DNA from: Bradyrhizobium sp. BRP22
GTDB lineage: Bacteria; Pseudomonadota; Alphaproteobacteria; Rhizobiales; Xanthobacteraceae
Assembly: GCF_020194175.1 (NCBI RefSeq)
Contig: NZ_JADYVX010000006.1
Coordinates: 62,001 to 126,000 of the forward strand
Length of the DNA: 64,000 bases
Direction of reading: 5' to 3'
Made by a program: the position numbers and the translations under genes
Shown: positions 16,573-25,809 of the stretch, piece by piece
Position numbering within the stretch: the first letter of the stretch is position 1
Layout of the letters: each line of letters opens with the position of its first letter
The notes under the pieces: generated by a model
Seen by the model: only the letters and a program-made list of their open reading frames with translations
The model's database searches: none
Told to the model about the DNA's origin: nothing

Positions 16573-17634
16573 TTAAGCTGCGGCTGTCGAGCCGGTCGCG
16601 ACCGGCAACCAGAGTCGATCGCCGAAGAAGCGCTCGCGCAGCAGCATAACCAAGGTCGCCCGCTTGTGCGGAAAGTCGAAATTCTTGATCTTGGCAAACC
16701 CGGAGACTTCCAGATTGCGCAGTTGCTGCAAATGCGCCGCGGCGGGCTCTCCCACGATCCGCTGCGTCCGGCAGTCATCGAGGAACATGTAGTGCATGAG
16801 CGACGGCAGCCACGCGCTGATGTAGCGCCGGCCGCGGTATGCGTCCTCGCCGACAACGACGTGCCAACCGCGATCGTAATCATCCGCATCGTAAAAGGGA
16901 GCGATGCGATTCTCCTTGGCCCAGTAAAGCTCGAAATAGCCGAAGGGTGCGTTGCCGAAGTAGCCGATCAGCGGCAGCATGTGCGGATCCACCAGTATCT
17001 TCGATAGATACGCTCGGTGTTTCTCCAGGTCTCCGGCTTCGTTCCAGAACGCATCGACGCGGGGGTCGTTCATCCAGCGATGGAGCAGATCAAGGTGACC
17101 ATCCAGGCTGGCTACTCGAAAGGTGATGGTTTCTGCGAGCCAGGGGATGAAGCGAGCATAGACCAGGCCGCTTGGCTTGGGCGCGCGTCGCGGATGTCGC
17201 TTGCCATCCGTCATAACGTAGAGCTGCGGTAACGGGGACCGTGCCGCGTCCACAAGCCAATTGTCGCGACGCTGCATCACAAGCTCCGGAAGCAGTGTAA
17301 GGTTATCTCCGGTCATCACGGCAAGCCCGTGATTCAAGAGCTCGCTTGCAAGTTTTTCCCGGTCTTCCACGTCAAGAGCGAGCCGATCCAACCCTGGACG
17401 CCAACCGAATATCGCCTCGACCGCCCCTGAGACCGCACGCAAGGCAAGCTGCGGATCGTCTGGAGCAGCCAGCATTTTCAAGTATTTTGATTGTTCCTCA
17501 ACGCGCAGCCGCATCAGCGGTACATCATTCGCAATAACGTGCAGGTCGCGTTCGTCTTGAACGACGGTCATCGCGGGACCTGGACCGATTGGAAACACAT
17601 GAGGTCCTGTCGCGGAGCTCAGAGCTCTGTTCAT
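16573..17634 (-). CDS. Siderophore hydroxamate N-acyltransferase (GNAT, IucB/RhbD/VbsA-like)
   Basis: The protein has 353 aa. The start ATG at 17634 has AGGG 5 nt upstream. The C-terminal ~180 residues are the Acetyltransf_8 fold: FRVASLDGHLDLLHRWMNDPRVDAFWNE, then GYFELYWAKENRIAPFYDADDYDRGWHVVVGE, and GEPAAAHLQQLRNLEVSGF. This is the family that transfers acetyl or a longer acyl group from acyl-CoA to N-hydroxy-lysine or -ornithine. The N-terminal ~150 residues form the extra domain seen in the longer members. It would turn N5-hydroxyornithine into the hydroxamate. No formyltransferase (PvdF type) is present in the window, so an acyl rather than formyl hydroxamate is inferred. Confidence 0.88.
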   Translation of the reverse strand: MNRALSSATGPHVFPIGPGPAMTVVQDERDLHVIANDVPLMRLRVEEQSKYLKMLAAPDDPQLALRAVSGAVEAIFGWRPGLDRLALDVEDREKLASELLNHGLAVMTGDNLTLLPELVMQRRDNWLVDAARSPLPQLYVMTDGKRHPRRAPKPSGLVYARFIPWLAETITFRVASLDGHLDLLHRWMNDPRVDAFWNEAGDLEKHRAYLSKILVDPHMLPLIGYFGNAPFGYFELYWAKENRIAPFYDADDYDRGWHVVVGEDAYRGRRYISAWLPSLMHYMFLDDCRTQRIVGEPAAAHLQQLRNLEVSGFAKIKNFDFPHKRATLVMLLRERFFGDRLWLPVATGSTAAA

Positions 17635-17738
17635 CTGGCCCTCGTATTGCGAACACCACAGCGTGCAACAAGGCAGGCTGCTCTAGCACGCGATGTAAAG
17701 CACTCCGGCAGATGAAGACAAGAAATGCGCCGTGCCCG

Positions 17739-17757
17739 CAATTTAGATTCTGTACAA
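17739..17757. promoter_or_regulatory. Weak ICE-like half-site upstream of the acyltransferase/hydroxylase pair
   Basis: The string CAATTTAGATTCTGTACAA lies about 105 bp upstream of the acyltransferase start. Its TTTAGA-N-TCT core resembles one arm of the Irr box, but the second arm is poor. The rest of the gap 17635-17856 shows no other motif. Confidence 0.3.
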
Positions 17758-17856
17758 ACCTATTTCGTGACGCGGGAACGGAACCTTTTCTGCCGACTGC
17801 ATTCTCCCTCCGGATATGCCGCAACTGATTTCAAACTGTCGCGAACGAACATGAGG

Positions 17857-19569
17857 TCACGGAGAAGCCCTGCTTGGCTTCAGCGACGGCTGGATGACGC
17901 CGTCATCGTTAACCTGATCTGTGACAACCTTGCCATGGCGAAGACGCACGAGATGATCCGCCATGGCAAAGTAGCGGTCGTCGTGCGAAATCACGATGAT
18001 CGTTTTGCCGAGACGCTTCAGGTCCGGCAACAGCTCGGTGTAGAAGATATGCCGGAAGGCCGGATCCTGATCTGCCGCCCATTCATCGAAGACGAGGACT
18101 GGCCGGTCCTCGATCCAGGCGTTCATCAGCGCCAGCCGCTTGCGCTGCCCTGTCGAAAGATCGGTCGTCGTGAAGACGCCGTTCTCGACCGACACCTTAT
18201 GGGCGAGTTCCAATCGCTCAAGGTACCGCTCTGCCATATCAGGCACGCTCCTCGAATTCTCTGGGAGATCCTCAAAGAGGTAGTAGTCGGAAAAGATGGT
18301 GGTGAAGAGCTGGCGGTAGTCGTCGCGCGTTTCCACGATGACGGGTACGCCATCGCGCAGCACCGTGCCGGACTGGGGCGTGTAAAGACCCAGCAGCAGC
18401 TTGATCAGTGTCGTCTTTCCGCTGCCGTTCTCTCCGACGATGAAAACGATATCGCCGCGTCGAATGCACAGATCGATCGGCCCGAGAACAAAGCTTTCGC
18501 TGCCGGATACCCGTTGAAAGCCATAGGACACACCACGGAGCTCGATCGACTCGATCCTGCCCGAGATCTCCGCGGCGGCCGCCGACGTCGCCAGAAGGCC
18601 CTGCTCAGGCGTCGAGAATTGCTCTGACAGCTCGGCTATGCGGCGTATCGCCACCTGCGCGCGGCCGAGCGCCGGCAGGATTCCGATCACCTGGTCGACC
18701 GGCCCTCGCATATAGAGAAGAACCAGGACGAAACCGCTTGAGACCGACGCCGGACTGTCCGGCCACAGGAACGGTCGCAAGGCAAGCGCCACGCCGATCA
18801 CGACGAAGAACAGGATCGTGCCGAGCGCCCGCGCAGTCACGAACAGGTTGATCGACTTGATCTGGATCTCACTGATCCGGTCAACGGTGCGCTGAAGCTG
18901 GTCGACATAGACGCGCTGACGGCGCGACCGGTTCAATCGCAGTTCCTTTGCGCCTTCCGCGATCGCCCGGTAGTGCTTCTGCAATTGGTCCTCGGAATCG
19001 CGCGCCGCGTTGAAGCCCTGCACGCCTCGCGTTCGTGCGTAAGCGTGCGCGATCGAACCGAGGATAATGACCAATCCCGTGATGAGACAAAGCGGCCACG
19101 ACAATATCGCCAGGTAAACCAGGCAGCCGATCGCGATGACAAGCGACACGAAGAACGAAGAAAAAAAGAATGCGAAATCGCTGATCGTATCGACGTCGTG
19201 CGTAAGGACGGGGATCAGGCGATGCGTTCGGTAGATTTCGAGCTGGTCGATCGGCGCCAGCAGGATCTTCGCGGCAAGCGACTTTCGAAGCGCGCCGATG
19301 ATGCGCTGCCCCACATAATTGGCGCTGACATCAGCGCCGACGGAGCCGATCAGGATCAAGAGACACAGGCCCGCGAATGCGCCAAGCAACGTCGCGGCGT
19401 CGTGCTGCTCGGCGTAGAGCCCGCGATTGACGAGTGCAAGCAGACCCGCAACGCTGGCGCCGCCGACGAGGCCCAACAGGCTCCCTCCCAGAACGATCTG
19501 CCAATAGGGTTGCAGCAGATGAAAGATTTGCGCAGTGAGGCTGTTTCGTGAGGTCATCATGGGCATCAC
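17857..19569 (-). CDS. Cyclic-peptide/siderophore exporter ABC protein (PvdE-like, fused TMD-NBD)
   Basis: The protein has 570 aa; a GTG at 19569 and ATGs at 19566, 19560 and 19557 are all possible starts. The N-terminal ~330 residues hold about six membrane helices (for example IVLGGSLLGLVGGASVAGLL). The NBD has Walker A GENGSGKTT, Walker B VLVFDEWAADQDP and a divergent signature LSTGQRKRLALM. LSTGQ in place of LSGGQ and the EWAADQDP segment are marks of the PvdE/SyrD-type peptide exporter family. In pyoverdine producers PvdE moves the acylated precursor into the periplasm, and the same role is inferred for this lipopeptide. It is divergent from the SIP gene. Confidence 0.92.
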   Translation of the reverse strand: MMPMMTSRNSLTAQIFHLLQPYWQIVLGGSLLGLVGGASVAGLLALVNRGLYAEQHDAATLLGAFAGLCLLILIGSVGADVSANYVGQRIIGALRKSLAAKILLAPIDQLEIYRTHRLIPVLTHDVDTISDFAFFFSSFFVSLVIAIGCLVYLAILSWPLCLITGLVIILGSIAHAYARTRGVQGFNAARDSEDQLQKHYRAIAEGAKELRLNRSRRQRVYVDQLQRTVDRISEIQIKSINLFVTARALGTILFFVVIGVALALRPFLWPDSPASVSSGFVLVLLYMRGPVDQVIGILPALGRAQVAIRRIAELSEQFSTPEQGLLATSAAAAEISGRIESIELRGVSYGFQRVSGSESFVLGPIDLCIRRGDIVFIVGENGSGKTTLIKLLLGLYTPQSGTVLRDGVPVIVETRDDYRQLFTTIFSDYYLFEDLPENSRSVPDMAERYLERLELAHKVSVENGVFTTTDLSTGQRKRLALMNAWIEDRPVLVFDEWAADQDPAFRHIFYTELLPDLKRLGKTIIVISHDDRYFAMADHLVRLRHGKVVTDQVNDDGVIQPSLKPSRASP

Positions 19570-19628
19570 GTTCGAGCGGGGAGCGGCGAAGCTACACGGT
19601 TCATCGTCGCGCGAACAGCCTTGCCAAA

Positions 19629-19690
19629 ATTAGATGGACGATGACAGCGGCCCTGTGAAGCAGATGACCGTGTTTCGATGGATTCTAATT
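19629..19690. promoter_or_regulatory. Paired ICE-like half-sites in the exporter/SIP divergent promoter
   Basis: ATTAGATGGA (19629-19638) and GATGGATTCTAATT (19677-19690) are the two halves of the same motif that forms the compact dyad at 14327, here about 40 bp apart. They lie between two divergent iron-related genes, so one site may serve each promoter. Irr or another Fur-family regulator is the likely binder. Confidence 0.45.
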
Positions 19691-19764
19691 TGCGATTCGA
19701 AGCGTGTTCAATAGAACCGTCGACCGGCGGCTGTCTTTGAATTGGCGCTTGATAGGCAGGCGAA

Positions 19765-20916
19765 ATGCCAAGGGCAGCATTGATACATCGTATTGCGACA
19801 AGCCGGAACTCCGCAAATCAATCGGCCAGCGTCGGCCAAGCGCGGCTGGAGGAAGACTTGGATTGGCTGATCTCTGAAACACGCATAACGCTTGTCGATC
19901 CCGCCGGTCTTGCGGCCCGAATGGTGGAGCATTTGGCCGAACACGAGGTCGCCGTTGAAACAAACAATGGCGTCATGGTGGCGAGGTTGCCGTATGGAAC
20001 CAGTACCCTCGCTGTTGAAGCGGAAGCACTCAGGATTCGCGTCGAAGCAGCCGACAAGGGCAATCTCGAGGTACTGCGTTCGGTCGTCGCCTCCCATGTC
20101 GTTGAACTGGCGGACGGTGAGACGCCAACGATCGTATGGCTGGGCCATGAGTCCGGAAGCACGTTTGCCAATTTCCGCGAGGTACGGCTGAAAGCCTCGT
20201 TCGATCTCACGCCTCACATGCGGCGCCTGACCTTCGTCGGAGACGACATCGCTCGCTTCGCGAGCAACACGGATCTGCACGTCCGGATGTATTTTCCGCC
20301 TGATGGTCTCGAGAATCCTGAATGGCCGCGACCCGCGCCGGATGGACGCGTCTTGTGGCCCGAACCGGATCGGCGGCCGGCGCCGCGCTACTATACGATC
20401 CGTCGAATCGACACGCGCGCGGGCGAGATCGATATCGACTTCGTGCTTCACGAACAGGCCGGGCCGGGATCGGATTTCGCCCTTAAGGCGCAGCCTGGTG
20501 CGATCTGCGGAATGGCAGGTCCGCTCGGACGCAGTATTCGCCCCGCACGCTGGCTGCTTCTGGCCGGCGATGAAACGGCACTTCCGGCCATCGCGCGCAT
20601 TCTCGAGGACTTGCCGGCGGCCACATCCGGCGAGGTCTTGATCGAGGTCGCCGATGCCAGCGAGGAGCTTGCGCTCACGGCGCCTTCCGGCATGTCGATC
20701 CGCTGGCTGCACCGCGGCAATGCCCTCCCCGGCTCGACGCAGCTCTTGGCTGAGGCCGTCAACAACGTTCGGTGGCCTGACCATCCCGACGTCTTTGCCT
20801 GGGTCGCAGCCGAGACACAGGCAGTGCGAACGATACGCAAATATCTCCGCGATGCGCGTCATCTCGCGCGCGAGCAGCATCTTACGGTCGCGTATTGGAA
20901 TCTGCGGCAATCATGA
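19765..20916 (+). CDS. Ferric-siderophore reductase, DUF2218-SIP fusion (ViuB-like)
   Basis: The protein has 383 aa. Residues about 45-135 form a DUF2218-type domain (MVEHLAEHEVAVETNNGVMVARLPYG in two parts). From about residue 145 comes the siderophore-interacting protein: FAD-binding RYYTIRRIDTR near 210, and the NAD(P)H-site end WVAAETQAVRTIRKYLRD near 350. SIP proteins reduce Fe(III)-siderophores in the cytoplasm with NAD(P)H to release Fe(II). It is followed by fhuC on the same strand and faces the exporter gene across an ICE-containing promoter. The function of DUF2218 is unknown, although the fusion with SIP is a recurrent arrangement. Confidence 0.92.
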   Translation: MPRAALIHRIATSRNSANQSASVGQARLEEDLDWLISETRITLVDPAGLAARMVEHLAEHEVAVETNNGVMVARLPYGTSTLAVEAEALRIRVEAADKGNLEVLRSVVASHVVELADGETPTIVWLGHESGSTFANFREVRLKASFDLTPHMRRLTFVGDDIARFASNTDLHVRMYFPPDGLENPEWPRPAPDGRVLWPEPDRRPAPRYYTIRRIDTRAGEIDIDFVLHEQAGPGSDFALKAQPGAICGMAGPLGRSIRPARWLLLAGDETALPAIARILEDLPAATSGEVLIEVADASEELALTAPSGMSIRWLHRGNALPGSTQLLAEAVNNVRWPDHPDVFAWVAAETQAVRTIRKYLRDARHLAREQHLTVAYWNLRQS

Positions 20917-20991
20917 TGTCCGGCGTCCTTTCCGGCAGAGACTCACGATTGCGGCTCGCCAGCAAAGAATAGCCGGGCCGAGCGGGATATC

Positions 20992-21819
20992 ATGCACGTA
21001 CTTCGTTCCACCACCCCAACCCACCAGCCGTCGACCAGGCTTGCCGCCTCATTGTTCGAACTGGAGCATGTCAGCTTCACGGTCGCAGGACGCACGCTCC
21101 TCGAGCCGCTGACACTGACGCTTCCCGCCCGCAGGGTCGTCGGCCTGATCGGCCATAACGGCTCAGGCAAATCGACCCTGCTCAAACTCCTGGCCAGGCA
21201 GCAGCCGAGTTCGTCGGGCACGATCCGTTTCGAAAGACAACCCCTGGCGGCGTGGAGCGATCGGAGATTTGCCCGCAAGGTGGCCTATCTGCCGCAGCAG
21301 ACTCCGCAAGCGGCCGGCATGCTGGTCAAGGAATTGGTCGCGCTTGGCCGCTACCCCTGGCATGGCGCGCTTGGCCGCTTTGGCGAGGTTGATCGCCGCA
21401 AAGTCGCTGAGGCCATCAAGCTCACCGACATCGAGCCGTTCGCGGATCGCCTGGTTGACACTTTGTCTGGCGGCGAACGTCAGCGGGTCTGGATCGCCAT
21501 GCTGGTCGCGCAGGACGCCGAGTGCCTGCTGCTCGACGAGCCGATATCGGCGCTCGACGTGGCGCACCAGATCGAAGTGCTGTCGCTCGTGCAGCAGCTC
21601 GCTCGCGAGCGCAATCTCGGCGTCCTCGTCGTCCTGCATGATGTCAACATGGCCGCACGATTCTGCGACGAGATCATCGCGTTGCATTCGGGCAAGCTCA
21701 TCGCCCGAGGGTCTCCGGATCAGATCATGACGCCGACGCAGCTCGAGGCCATCTACGGCATTCCCATGGGAGTGGTGCCATCACCGGATAGCAACCGTCT
21801 TATCAGCTTTGCACGGTGA
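20992..21819 (+). CDS. fhuC: Ferric-siderophore ABC importer ATPase (FhuC/FepC family)
   Basis: The protein has 275 aa. Walker A GHNGSGKST is near residue 55, signature LSGGERQRVWIAMLVAQ near 157, and Walker B LLLDEPISALDVAHQIE follows directly. FhuC-type features include VKELVALGRYPWHGALGRF. It energises uptake of iron-siderophore with the FhuB permease and FhuD binding protein, whose genes converge on it from the minus strand 27 bp away. It is co-directional with the SIP gene (75-bp gap), linking import and reduction. A non-standard N-terminal ~20 residues could be trimmed if the true start is internal. Confidence 0.93.
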   Translation: MHVLRSTTPTHQPSTRLAASLFELEHVSFTVAGRTLLEPLTLTLPARRVVGLIGHNGSGKSTLLKLLARQQPSSSGTIRFERQPLAAWSDRRFARKVAYLPQQTPQAAGMLVKELVALGRYPWHGALGRFGEVDRRKVAEAIKLTDIEPFADRLVDTLSGGERQRVWIAMLVAQDAECLLLDEPISALDVAHQIEVLSLVQQLARERNLGVLVVLHDVNMAARFCDEIIALHSGKLIARGSPDQIMTPTQLEAIYGIPMGVVPSPDSNRLISFAR

Positions 21820-21846
21820 GCGAGAACGGTGGGTCTACGCCACACG

Positions 21847-23853
21847 TCATGCGTGCCGGGGACGTAGCAGCCATAGCAGATAGGGGCCGGCGATCATCAT
21901 GGCGAAAATGCCGGCCGGCATCTGAAACGGAAATATCACCACGCGGCCCGCCCAATCCGCCATCACCATCAGAATCGCTCCGATCAGGGCCGCGAGCACG
22001 GCATGATGAAGGGCTCGTTGCGCTCCCATCATCCGCGCCATGTGGGGGGCCATGAAACCGACAAGACTGAGCAGTCCGACCATCAGCGTTGCGGTTGCCG
22101 TCAGCAGAGCGGTAAGCAGCATGATGAGCATGCGGCCTCTGGTCGTCGGCACGCCGACCGAACGCGCCGCGGCCTCGCCGAGCGGCAGGATGTTCAGCCA
22201 TCGTGACAACATCGGCACCAGAAGCAGCAGGACGAAGGCGGCAGCCGCAAGCACCGCGGCCTCGGCCGGCCCGATCTGATAGAGCGAACCGGTCAACAAT
22301 GATAGCAGCATTCCGATGCGCGGATCACCGGTCGCAAGCGCGATCGCAATGATTGCCCCGAAGGCCGCCCCCATCGCGACACCGGCCAGCAGGACCCGCT
22401 CGGGACTGAATTCGGAACGCCGGCTGAACAACAGGATCAACGTCAGCACGATGAAGGCGCCGATGCCTCCGGCGCCAATCTGTGCCAGACGCGAATGGGA
22501 AGGAAAGAGGTAGAGCAGAACGATCACGCCCATCGCCGCGCCATAGCTGATCCCCATCAATTCCGGCGCCGCCATCGGATTTCCGGTCATGCGCTGCAGC
22601 AGCGTGCCCGCCACCGCAAGGCTGGCACCTGCCGCCAGCGCCGACACGACGCGTGGCCAGCGCCATGGCAGGAATTCTTCAATGCCGGCCAGACCGCTCC
22701 AGCTCCAGCCGTTGGAGCCCACGCCGGCGGCGAGCGCGACCCAGACTATCAGCAACAGCAATGCAATAGCGAACAGGATCACCCGCCAGGGATGATCAAG
22801 ACGTGGCGGAACCGACGGTGTGAGGCCGCCCACCGGCGCCGCAGCCCGCAACCGCGGCAGCAACACCAGCAGCATCGGCGCGCCGATCAAGGCAGTCGCC
22901 GCGCCGGCCGGCATTTCGCGATAGCCGGGCGGAATCAGCAACACAAGTTGGTCCGCCAGCCACAGCAGGCCGGCACCGCACAGTGGTGCCCAGATCAGCC
23001 GGTCGCCGAAGCGGCGCGCTCCCGCCAACATGGCGAGGGCAGGTGCCGCAAGGCCTACGAAACCGAGGACGCCAACGACGCTGACGACCGAGGCGCTCAA
23101 CGCGATCGCGATGCCGAGCGCGCAAACGCGCGCCCAGGTGAGGCCGAGGCCAAGGTTGCGTGCGGTTTCATCATCGAAGCCGAGCAAGGTCAGCGGGCGG
23201 ATCATCACCGCGATGAGCACGATAGCGATGAAGAGCCGTGGCGCAAGGAAGGCGACGTTGCTCCAGTCCTGCTGATTGAGGAAGCCTGCGCCCCATATGA
23301 ACAGGCCGATGAGATATTCATGGTTGATCAGGACCAGAGCCTGGGTGATGACCGCGCAATAATATCCGACAATCAGGCCCGCCAGCACCAGCGCAACCGG
23401 AGATAACGCGCGGCGCCAGGTGAGAGCGAACACGCACATGAACGCAAGAAAGCCGCCGACCACTGCAACCCACTCGCGGCCAAAAGCGAGCAGCGACGGC
23501 ACCCACAAGGTGGTCACGGCAAGCGCAAGGTAGGCTCCGTTCGACACGCCGAGCGTGGTCGGTTCGGCAAGCGGATTACGCAACACCTGCTGGCAGACCG
23601 CGCCTGCCAGACCAAGCGCCGCTCCGCCCAGCAATGCAATGGCGATGCGCGGAAAGACGGTATAATGCACCAGCATCTGCTGTGGGTCCGTCAGCTCGGG
23701 TCGCCACAAGACCGGCAGCCAGGCCGCGACAGGCAGATGCGTCGACAGATCGCGACACGCGAGTGCACCGGCGGCGGTAAACAACAATCCGACCAGCATC
23801 GCCGGATGCATGCCGATGCCGGACCGGACGGAGGACGCGTCAACCCTGCTCAT
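21847..23853 (-). CDS. fhuB: Ferric-siderophore ABC importer permease, fused double FecCD (FhuB-like)
   Basis: The protein has 668 aa from the ATG at 23853, with AGGA 7 nt upstream. It overlaps the fhuD-like gene by 14 bp. Two FecCD-type permease halves are joined in one chain, each with about ten membrane helices. The first half has VCQQVLRNPLAEPTTLGVSNGAYLA and the second AGTLLQRMTGNPMAAPELMGISYGA, the repeated QxxxxNPLAxPxxLG motif of the family. This FhuB layout forms the whole channel as one polypeptide and needs only FhuC and FhuD. It is the last gene of the long NRPS operon string. Confidence 0.94.
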   Translation of the reverse strand: MSRVDASSVRSGIGMHPAMLVGLLFTAAGALACRDLSTHLPVAAWLPVLWRPELTDPQQMLVHYTVFPRIAIALLGGAALGLAGAVCQQVLRNPLAEPTTLGVSNGAYLALAVTTLWVPSLLAFGREWVAVVGGFLAFMCVFALTWRRALSPVALVLAGLIVGYYCAVITQALVLINHEYLIGLFIWGAGFLNQQDWSNVAFLAPRLFIAIVLIAVMIRPLTLLGFDDETARNLGLGLTWARVCALGIAIALSASVVSVVGVLGFVGLAAPALAMLAGARRFGDRLIWAPLCGAGLLWLADQLVLLIPPGYREMPAGAATALIGAPMLLVLLPRLRAAAPVGGLTPSVPPRLDHPWRVILFAIALLLLIVWVALAAGVGSNGWSWSGLAGIEEFLPWRWPRVVSALAAGASLAVAGTLLQRMTGNPMAAPELMGISYGAAMGVIVLLYLFPSHSRLAQIGAGGIGAFIVLTLILLFSRRSEFSPERVLLAGVAMGAAFGAIIAIALATGDPRIGMLLSLLTGSLYQIGPAEAAVLAAAAFVLLLLVPMLSRWLNILPLGEAAARSVGVPTTRGRMLIMLLTALLTATATLMVGLLSLVGFMAPHMARMMGAQRALHHAVLAALIGAILMVMADWAGRVVIFPFQMPAGIFAMMIAGPYLLWLLRPRHA

Positions 23854-24769
23854 TCGCATCCTGTGGCAGCCGTTCGGCCAGAAGGCGCGCGAAGCGCTCC
23901 GCTGCCGGAACACCGCCGTAAAAGAATTGGTTCCCAAGGACGGTCAACCGCCCTGATCGGAGGAAGGGCAAGGTCCGCAGCACGGGGCTCGCCGTGAGCA
24001 AGGCCTTGATATCCGCGACCCGTGAACTCATGAGGACCAAACGCGCGTCCGGAACCACAGCGAGCCGTTCAAGGCCGACACTGGTGTGCCCCCACGGTCC
24101 ACTCTGCCCGGTCCAGGCGTTCTTCAGCCCGAACCGATCGAGCACATCCTGGTAAAGGCTGTTCGGACCGAACACGAGCGCCCGATTGCGGGCGATCTCG
24201 CTGATGAGATAAAGCGGCCTGCTTGCGGAATCGCGCAGCCTTTCGCGGCTCTCGTCCATCACCGCATCGAAACGCGCAAGATAAGCATTGCATGCGGCCT
24301 GTACACCGAGACGCCCGGCCAACTCGATCGTCGAATTCCGCGCCATTTGCAGCGGATGAGTGCCGGGCTTGAAGATCGTGAACACCTCGACCGGTGCGAT
24401 CAGCCTGAGCCGCGGTGTAGCGGCGGCGAGGCTCGGATCAATGATGATCAGCTCAGGCGCGAGGCTTTGCAGCAATTCGAGATTGGGCTCCGACCGCAAG
24501 CCGACTTCGTGGACGGCAGGCGGAATCTCCGGCTCGACCACGAGCTTGCCGTATCGCTCGATCTCCGGAATCACCAACGGCACGACGCCGAGGGCAAGCA
24601 GGGTCTGCGCGCAAGCCCAGCCAAGGCCCGCGACACGCGGCACGGCCTGCGACAGCGCGGGCTGTGCCATCGCCAGCGGCGAGCGGTCCAGCAACGCCCC
24701 GCCAAACCCAAGGCCCGCCGCGAGAAGCGCACGGCGAGATAGCCAATCAACGTTCTCTGGTCGGTTCAT
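23840..24769 (-). CDS. fhuD: Ferric-siderophore periplasmic binding protein (FhuD-like, Tat signal)
   Basis: The protein has 309 aa. The N-terminus carries a twin-arginine signal (LSRRALLAAGLGFGGALL) ending near MAQPALS. The mature part shows the class III binding-protein layout: VAGLGWACAQTLLALGVVPL, then PNLELLQSLAPELIIIDPS near residue 100, and VVPDARLVLMSS. FhuD-type proteins bind ferric hydroxamates, matching the predicted hydroxamate groups of the product. It lies 46 bp after the alpha/beta hydrolase gene and overlaps fhuB. Confidence 0.9.
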   Translation of the reverse strand: MNRPENVDWLSRRALLAAGLGFGGALLDRSPLAMAQPALSQAVPRVAGLGWACAQTLLALGVVPLVIPEIERYGKLVVEPEIPPAVHEVGLRSEPNLELLQSLAPELIIIDPSLAAATPRLRLIAPVEVFTIFKPGTHPLQMARNSTIELAGRLGVQAACNAYLARFDAVMDESRERLRDSASRPLYLISEIARNRALVFGPNSLYQDVLDRFGLKNAWTGQSGPWGHTSVGLERLAVVPDARLVLMSSRVADIKALLTASPVLRTLPFLRSGRLTVLGNQFFYGGVPAAERFARLLAERLPQDANEQG

Positions 24770-24815
24770 CGGGCGCCGCCGCGGTGGAGGCCGGAGCGAT
24801 GATCACGGCATAGCT

Positions 24816-25805
24816 TCAATCGCAGCGCCTTTCCAGATTGGCTCCGGTCCGGAGGGCCGCGGCCAGCGCTCGTCCGATCGCAGCCCGCGCTTGGAGAGCG
24901 TCCACGACAACATTTCCCATCCGCAGGAACTCATGGATCATGCCGGGATAGATTTGGAGATCGACCGCAACGCCGGCGGCCTTCAATCTTGATGCGTAGT
25001 CGCGCCCCTCATCCAGTAGCGGATCGTATTCGGCGAGAACGATCAGTGCCGGCGGCAGGCCGGAGAGATCACGGGCGGCGAGCGGTGCAAAGCGCCAATC
25101 ATCGCGGTCGGCATCGTTGCGCAGATATTGCCGGAAGAACCAGTCGACCGTGTCGCGCTCCAGCAGGAAGCCGGAGCCGTAGCGGCTGTATGAGTCCGAT
25201 ATCTGCCGCGAGCTCAGACCGGGATAGGCCAGCACCTGCAGGACAGGCTGTGGCAAAGCTCTGTTAGCTCTCGCCTCGATCGCCAGCGCTGCCGCAAGCG
25301 TCCCGCCCGCGCTGTCACCGCCGACCGCAACACGCCCGGAGTCCAGGCCCGCCGCGGGACCCTCGCGAGCGATCCAGGCGAGCGCATCGACGGCATCCTC
25401 GAACGCCGTTGGAAACTTGTGTTCCGGCGCAAGCCGGTAATCGATCGACAGCACAGCAGCGCTGCTGTCGGCCGCAAGACCCCGGCACAAGGGTTGATGT
25501 GAATCGAGGCTGCCGACAACAAAGCCGCCGCCGTGCATGTAGAGGAGAACAGGCATGGGACTGCGGCTGTTGGGCTCTCGTTCAGCGTAGAGCCGTGCGG
25601 CAATCGCACTGCCATCGCGCGCCGGCAGCGATAGATGACGCTCATGGACAAGCGGTGGGGGATCAACATCGAGCAGCGGGGAAGATGCATCGAAATCCGC
25701 CCGTGCCTGGGCCGCGGTCAACTGCGGGAACGGTATGCGCGCGCCGCTTTCGGTGCCAACCTGGACCATCTCGAGGAGTGCGGCGATATCGGGATGAAGG
25801 CTCAT
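24816..25805 (-). CDS. Alpha/beta hydrolase, hormone-sensitive-lipase (HSL) family
   Basis: The protein has 329 aa from the ATG at 25805, 4 bp after the NRPS stop, implying coupling. The oxyanion motif HGGGFVVGS is near residue 85, the nucleophile GDSAGG near 158, acid Asp in LAEYDPLLDEG near 255, and His in GMIHEFLRMG near 288. All triad elements are present. It is an esterase or amidase by family. Being between the last NRPS and the importer genes it could trim the siderophore, cleave it after uptake or remove the acyl chain. No evidence in the sequence picks one of these. Confidence 0.88.
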   Translation of the reverse strand: MSLHPDIAALLEMVQVGTESGARIPFPQLTAAQARADFDASSPLLDVDPPPLVHERHLSLPARDGSAIAARLYAEREPNSRSPMPVLLYMHGGGFVVGSLDSHQPLCRGLAADSSAAVLSIDYRLAPEHKFPTAFEDAVDALAWIAREGPAAGLDSGRVAVGGDSAGGTLAAALAIEARANRALPQPVLQVLAYPGLSSRQISDSYSRYGSGFLLERDTVDWFFRQYLRNDADRDDWRFAPLAARDLSGLPPALIVLAEYDPLLDEGRDYASRLKAAGVAVDLQIYPGMIHEFLRMGNVVVDALQARAAIGRALAAALRTGANLERRCD

Positions 25806-25809
25806 GTCG

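Noticed and set aside
15252..16889. Longer 545-aa version of the N-hydroxylase
   Set aside because: The extra N-terminal part is an out-of-frame reading of the acyltransferase gene; the family start and FAD motif begin at 16550.
19708..20910. 400-aa minus-strand frame opposite the SIP gene
   Set aside because: The plus-strand frame carries the DUF2218-SIP motifs; the opposite frame has none.
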